Part shown: in pieces, positions 59,301-64,000 of the stretch
Numbering within the stretch: the first letter of the stretch is position 1
Layout of the letters: each line of letters starts with the position of its first letter
NCBI RefSeq assembly: GCF_016086655.4
Contig: NC_052140.2
Span: 19,158,001 to 19,222,000, forward strand
DNA: 64,000 nucleotides
Origin: Lepeophtheirus salmonis
Lineage: Eukaryota > Arthropoda > Copepoda > Siphonostomatoida > Caligidae
Reading direction: 5' to 3'
Translations under genes and position numbers: made by a program
The notes under the pieces: model-generated
What the model was told of the DNA's origin: nothing
Databases searched by the model: none
The model's input: only the letters and a program-made list of their open reading frames with translations

Positions 59301-62300
59301 CGTGGATCAAAATTAGCAATATTAAGTATGTACAATGTACAGAGGTACCACCATCCTGGAGAAAGGTCTACTGCCATGCCCCCATTTCCACTTGAGGGAA
59401 AAGGCTTTGTTATACCTTTCAACTGGATGGTCCTCCCTTTCAAGCGTACAATATGACGCAGAAGTAATGGAGCAGGACTCATCTCCCTAGCTTTTGGAAA
59501 CGCGGCTTTTAGCCTATATCCCGTCCAGATTTGATTCCGATACATTTTGGAATATCTTACATTTTGGAGGATAGAGTTTACAAAAAGCCCTATCCAAATT
59601 TGGATGCACTGAAAGCCTCCCTAATTAGGGAATGGAATAGCATTCATGAGGAGGTTGTCGATGCCAAGATTTATAGAAATACAAGGTTATACTATAACGC
59701 TTTTCCGATTGGTGTTTGACTTCCACAATGTTTTTTAATCCTGACGTCAAAGAGTATAACTGTTACCAAGAGTAGCTATATATCACCTTCCTTGACTGTT
59801 TCTGTTAGAGTACCGTTGTTATACTCTATGACCTCAAAATCTGTCTGTCTTGCCAAGCAGTCTGAATATCAAATTGAAAATTCTAGCAAGCCCGATTACG
59901 ATGGTATAACCTTGTATTTCTATTAACCTTTGTCGATGCCTTAATTAAGAGAATCCAGAACATCTAGTAACATTGCTCCTGACTGTAATTTCTGCAAAGG
60001 GCGACCATTTTGAATTTTTTTCCCTCACCTATTGCTATGATGTCCATAATTGTTCAATGTGCATCCAAAATCTTAGGTTTTTAATTATAGGAATAAGATC
60101 CATCCTGTATATATGTTGTGCACAAGTTACAAACAAAAACTGAGATGAATAATTTTAAATGAGTCCTTTGAATGATGATAATGCAATAATTTAATATTCC
60201 TTGGATGATTGATATATTCATTGTGTCATTTTTGACTATTATTCTAATACAAATTGCTCAAATCTGAGTATTCTGTGGTACATTATAAAGTTCAAATGCC
60301 CATAGTTGGTTTACTCATAAATAAATAATAACCATGTAATTTTAATAGATCAAAATGTAATGATAGTATTAATTAAGCTAGTTAGTAATTAGAATGATCA
60401 ATATTATAATCAAATAAGGGATTTGAAGGCGAAGAAATTTGTAACTTCTACAATTTTCTTATACAAGTTGCAACTTGTACATAACATATATATATATATT
60501 TATATGTACAAAATATTTTCAACATAATATAGAGCATTTTCACGTGACGTCACAATTTTGTTGTCATCTATTTTGGGGCCCTAAACAATCAAGTGTTATA
60601 ACAATGAGTACCCCTTTTTCATTCATATTAAGGAAACTAATGAACTGTTAGATGTCAAAATAAGACAAAAATTAAAAAGACTTCAACCTTAATTTCTCTG
60701 AAAAAATTATCGCTCAATTACATAGTTATATGATATTTTTTTCTAATTATCCCTTTTTTCTCGTCCCTAATCGATCAAAAAAAAAAAAGTAGAAATCTAA
60801 CAATTGTTAGGCATTTTCTATACACATCTATTTAATTTAAATCAACTAGTAAACAATGCAGATGTAAAGTCTTTTTATACTTAAAGCCATTTGATGGAGT
60901 TTTATGAAGGTTTTTTGAAAAGGTCTCCATTTTATGTAATTAAGTCTCTTTCAATTATGATGCAATTTATAAGGTCAGTGAAAATGTTCTATATTGATAA
61001 ATGACAATTTGATGCAATTTATATATTTTATGGATTTTACAACAAATAGTTTTTATGATGTTTCAGATGTCATAGAGAGGAAATGTTAGCTACTTTATTA
61101 TCAAATTTAAAAGGTTCTCCAGCATCTGGTGCTAAATGCGTACCGTCTTATGTTGCTCCAGATCTTGGAGCTGCTATTCGTCGTCATATTGCATCGGCTA
61201 TACGTCAAAGAAAGGGCTCTTTTCCTTGTTATTATATTAACGAGTGGGCGACGTACTCATTACCTCCTGGTACTTATGATCACAAAATATAACGCTTTAA
61301 TTTTGTATAATATTTTCCTCTTGTGTGTACAACGATTATTACAGAAATCGATGATTTGCCACCTGTGTTACAAGAACAATTGTATTCCGAAATCATGGAT
61401 CGTGACGCCCAAAAGGAATTGGAAGAGGGTTTCATTATCAACTGGAATCCGGATTTACAAATAAAGTTGGGCTCCCGGCTTCATGCACTTTGGAATCGCT
61501 CTGCTGGTGATTGCCTATTAGATTCCATTCTCCAATCAACATGGGGTGTGTTTGATCGAGATAACACTCTTAGGAAAGCAATGTCTGATAGTCTTCACGA
61601 AGCAGGACATATGTAAGTTATGATGATGATGTAATATGTCTATCAGGGGTCTTTCCTCCGATTCCATTTTCTCGGGGTTGTAGAATATATATTGTTTCCT
61701 TTGTGTAATTCATTCTATAAAAAGTTCAAATGACGCGTGTAATACTCAACGATGCACCTATGAGTGACTAATTAACAAATCTACAAATAAATATTTAATT
61801 TACGAATCCTTAGATTAAAACATGTTTCTCTTTTTAAAATATATAATGAATTACTTAAATTTCACAGTATTTATTATTCACTGCTCCCGGATTTCTGGGA
61901 TCTCGTTGAAGGTCAATTTTCTGGGAAATGAGAAACCCTTTTGTCCATTTTTTTCAACAATTAATATATTATAATAAAGTGTATTATTTATTAAAATATA
62001 TATTTCCTGCTCAGGAGCTCAAACATCGTATTGATTAATTCTGATTTTTTTAAATAGTTTTTATCCAAGATGGAAGGAATGGGAAACTCAACAAGCTTTA
62101 GAATTAGATTTTACACTTGTAGAAAGCCAATGGGAAGAAGATTGGTCAGTACTCCTAAATTTGGCATCTCAACCTGGAGCAGCTCTTGAGCAGTTACATG
62201 TCTTTACTTTAGCCCATGTTTTAAAAAGGCCCATTATCATTTATGGTGTTAAATATGTGAAAAGTTGGAGAGGAGAAAATCTTGGATATGCAAGATTTGA

Positions 62301-63123
62301 GGGTAAGATGCGATTTATGTTACTAATCAATCATATTTGAATAATTTTTTTGGAATTGACTCAAGATATTTGTCAAGTATTATTTTGCAATATTTGCATT
62401 TTATTACGTCCTTTAATTGTCCAATAAATGAGTTCCTCTTTTTTATTTCATTTGTAGGCGTTTATTTGCCTTTATTTTTGGAACCGAGTGCTTGTTCCCG
62501 TTCTCCAATAGCACTTGGTTATACAAGGGGTCATTTTTGTTCCCTTGTACCTCCAGAGCCTGAGATTTCTGTATCCAAGTCCACCTTGGGAGCTGGAATT
62601 GAAGATCTTGGCGAGCATCATGATGAAAAATCTACATTTCTACCCCTTATGACATATGATCGAAAATTACTCCCTGTTCATTTTCTGAGGCAGGATGAGA
62701 TTGGTCGAGAAGAGGTCATACTTAGACAGTGGATGGATGTATGTCGCGTAAATTTTGACCCTGACCTCCTTGTAGCTCGTCAAAGGATCCGTAAGCCTCC
62801 TCTATTAGTGGCGCAGATGACTGAAGAATGGCTCAATCATTATAGAAAATTAGCGTAAGTTGAAAATTGTTCAATTATACAAATATATGTATTTAATTCC
62901 TTCCTTTTCATTTCTTAGTCAAAGTGCAAGAGCCCCCTTTTCTGTGGCGTCAAGACACGGAAACTCTTCACCAGGAGGTTCTTCTTCAGGAGCTGTGATG
63001 AGTAGTGGTAGTGGCGGAAACGTCACAAGTCCTTCAAAAGTAGCAACGAAGCATCGTGGTAGTCCAGGGCTCTCGACCAATCAAGGAGGTTATTCGTCTG
63101 ATGGTGACTCCGACGAAGAATGA
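56333..63123 (+). CDS. ZRANB1: TRABID/ZRANB1 deubiquitinase, six exons
   Basis: Exons 56333-57378, 61067-61269, 61345-61612, 62058-62302, 62458-62854 and 62919-63123 join in phase to 787 residues. Three NPL4-type (NZF) ubiquitin-binding fingers lie at about 21-41, 101-122 and 208-228 (KWSCNLCTYENW, KWSCSLCTYSNW, KWICSVCTFENW). The ankyrin-like ubiquitin-binding domain starts near 275 (RQLRRRMRESDRSWL). The OTU domain carries the catalytic Cys473 (SAGDCLLDS) and His613 (GYTRGHF), and includes RPIIIYGVKY. In other animals TRABID cleaves K29- and K33-linked (and less well K63) ubiquitin chains and has been tied to Wnt signalling and immunity. The linkers between fingers are longer than in the 708-residue human protein, and the C-terminal ~65 residues are Gly/Ser-rich and end in an acidic SDGDSDEE, as do relatives. 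Intron 1 (3.7 kb) holds transposon remnants. All catalytic elements look intact. Confidence 0.93.
59505..59985 (+). pseudogene. mariner-like transposase C-terminal remnant, interrupted by a MITE
   Basis: A degraded frame before 59656 ends PNLDALKASLIREWNSI, EEVVDA and resumes after the inserted MITE at 59941 with LIKRIQNI. The spacing and the SRPDLIPIHFGISY-like segment match the last catalytic motif and C-terminus of mariner transposases. Only the end of the gene is present and the frame is broken upstream. It lies in TRABID intron 1. Confidence 0.6.
59666..59930. mobile_element. MULE-like MITE (265 bp) with a perfect 10-bp target duplication
   Basis: The ends are inverted repeats (ATAGAAATACAAGGTTATAC and its mirror at the right). 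TGTCGATGCC occurs at 59656-59665 and again at 59931-59940. Removing one copy plus the element restores continuity of the mariner reading frame around it, so the insertion site is clear. It is related to 22158-22469. Confidence 0.8.
60110..60420 (+). repeat. Dispersed repeat, mate of 28950-29215
   Basis: It shares AATAACCATGTAATTTTAAT and neighbouring blocks with the first copy and has an extra internal stretch. It is located in TRABID intron 1. Confidence 0.5.
60545..60690 (+). repeat. MITE-like repeat, mate of 45845-45985
   Basis: It starts near TTCACGTGACGTCACAATTT and matches the reverse complement of the copy near ATG5. Located in TRABID intron 1. Confidence 0.6.
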
Positions 63124-64000
63124 CAAGATGTTCGCCATTCGTAGTGTTCTTGTTTAATTTTTTCTAAATGTTGATTTCATTCATTTATACAGTAGAATAA
63201 CATAGTCCGACCAACTGATTTTATTATCAAATTTAACGTGTTAGATAATGAAAATTAGATCATAGAGAGCAATTTGTTTCGTTTAGGCTGAATTTAGAAA
63301 CATACTAACTATAAGGGATGCTGACATTTTGAGTGAGGATTTACATAATATAATTATACAGTCATTATTAATCAGTATAATAGTCTCATTTAATTTTAAA
63401 GTATGTACAAGTCTCCAAAATTAATGAATTACTAATGGGAGCTAGCACATCAATGTACAACTATGTAATTCTTATAAAGAAATGGAATCAATCAACAACA
63501 AAAAAAGAAGAAGTGATTAATTAGTTTTTAATTGTCATTATACTGATAGAAATGCTCATTCCTTTCATTAAATATATTTTTTCAAAAAAACAAAATAAAA
63601 AAAACAAAAAATAGCATCTTGTAAATATTAAAATGCGCAGAGTAGCAGTAAGAAGCTGAACAATAATGTCTCGTCTCTTGATAACCTTTTCAGTCTCTTC
63701 CTCTTTCAAAAACCTACATCCATTGCTTTTTTCTTTTATTAATGATAATAATAATATTAATTAGCAATGCCAAATCAATGTATGATTAATTATATTATGT
63801 ATACATTGATTAATTATTTATTTTGTCTAATTATTACCCTACCTCTTTTTTAATATATCTATCTAGCTACAAGTAACTCAGTCCAAAAATAAATAATAAT
63901 AATAATTCCAGCTCAGAACATTCTACTGTATAAATTCTTTTAGAGTTATTTCAAGTACCAAACATGATTATGTATATTGTTTAATTATGATAGTTAGGTT
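63124..64000 (+). other. 3' flank of TRABID
   Basis: AT-rich sequence likely containing the TRABID 3' UTR; several AATAAA/ATTAAA-like hexamers exist but none can be chosen. No further gene is seen before the window ends. Confidence 0.4.

Noticed and set aside
59268..59456. 62-codon frame in TRABID intron 1
   Set aside because: It does not fit the mariner remnant's frame and has no recognisable motif.
1..64000. CRISPR arrays, bacterial operons, ribosome-binding sites, tRNA or rRNA genes
   Set aside because: The sequence is eukaryotic; the regular repeats are coding (STPR) or transposon-derived, and no cloverleaf with a proper B box was seen by eye. A tRNAscan run would be decisive.

Overview
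The window is AT-rich eukaryotic nuclear DNA with GT-AG introns, many of them only 60-80 bp. It carries six conserved single-copy-type genes or gene families set in a dense field of small non-autonomous transposons. A ZAD-type C2H2 zinc-finger gene (an arthropod-enriched class) beside a clear BARD1 homologue (to my knowledge missing from Drosophila) points to a non-dipteran arthropod. The repeat-rich, AT-rich texture would fit a crustacean such as a copepod. The species is an inference; nothing here proves it.

Left third (1-24.8 kb): four intronless paralogues (1860-2912 minus; 5543-6823, 16580-17896 and 23573-24508 plus) encode proteins built from tandem 23-residue repeats of the STPR type (the 'score and three' repeat of silkworm FMBP-1, a DNA-binding fold). 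Each has an N-terminal acidic tail carrying 2-4 SUMO-consensus sites, a conserved N-terminal block of about 70 residues, 8-14 repeats and a shared C-terminal tail. Three copies share about 200 bp of 5' flank containing an inverted repeat with an invariant 14-bp spacer. The fourth has a different, transposon-like upstream region. Between the copies lie duplicated segments, long-terminal-inverted-repeat elements, hAT-like and MULE-like MITEs and a 44-bp palindrome.

Middle (24.8-42.7 kb): 4.7 kb of sequence without recognised genes is followed by a four-exon ZAD/C2H2 zinc-finger gene (29489-32444, minus). Next come an inverted, intron-retaining broken partial copy of a PUM3/Penguin gene (33683-34475, minus), the main PUM3/Penguin gene (34915-36888, plus) with a one-base frameshift in an A run, a foldback element, and a three-exon THAP-domain gene (38387-39861, plus).

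Right third (42.7-64 kb): a complete five-exon BARD1 homologue (42749-44853, plus; RING, ankyrin repeats, two BRCTs), a complete five-exon ATG5 homologue (46612-49393, minus), a foldback/duplicated repeat block, and a complete six-exon TRABID/ZRANB1 deubiquitinase (56333-63123, plus). The last has an OTU catalytic domain and three NZF fingers; its large first intron holds a mariner remnant interrupted by a MITE with a clean 10-bp target duplication.

The conserved genes are not an operon-like pathway; they are ordinary neighbours. Three of them (BARD1, ATG5, TRABID) act in ubiquitin or ubiquitin-like conjugation, and the STPR proteins look like SUMO targets, but the linkage is probably coincidental. 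The least explained system is the STPR cluster with its SUMO-site arrays and palindromic promoter.
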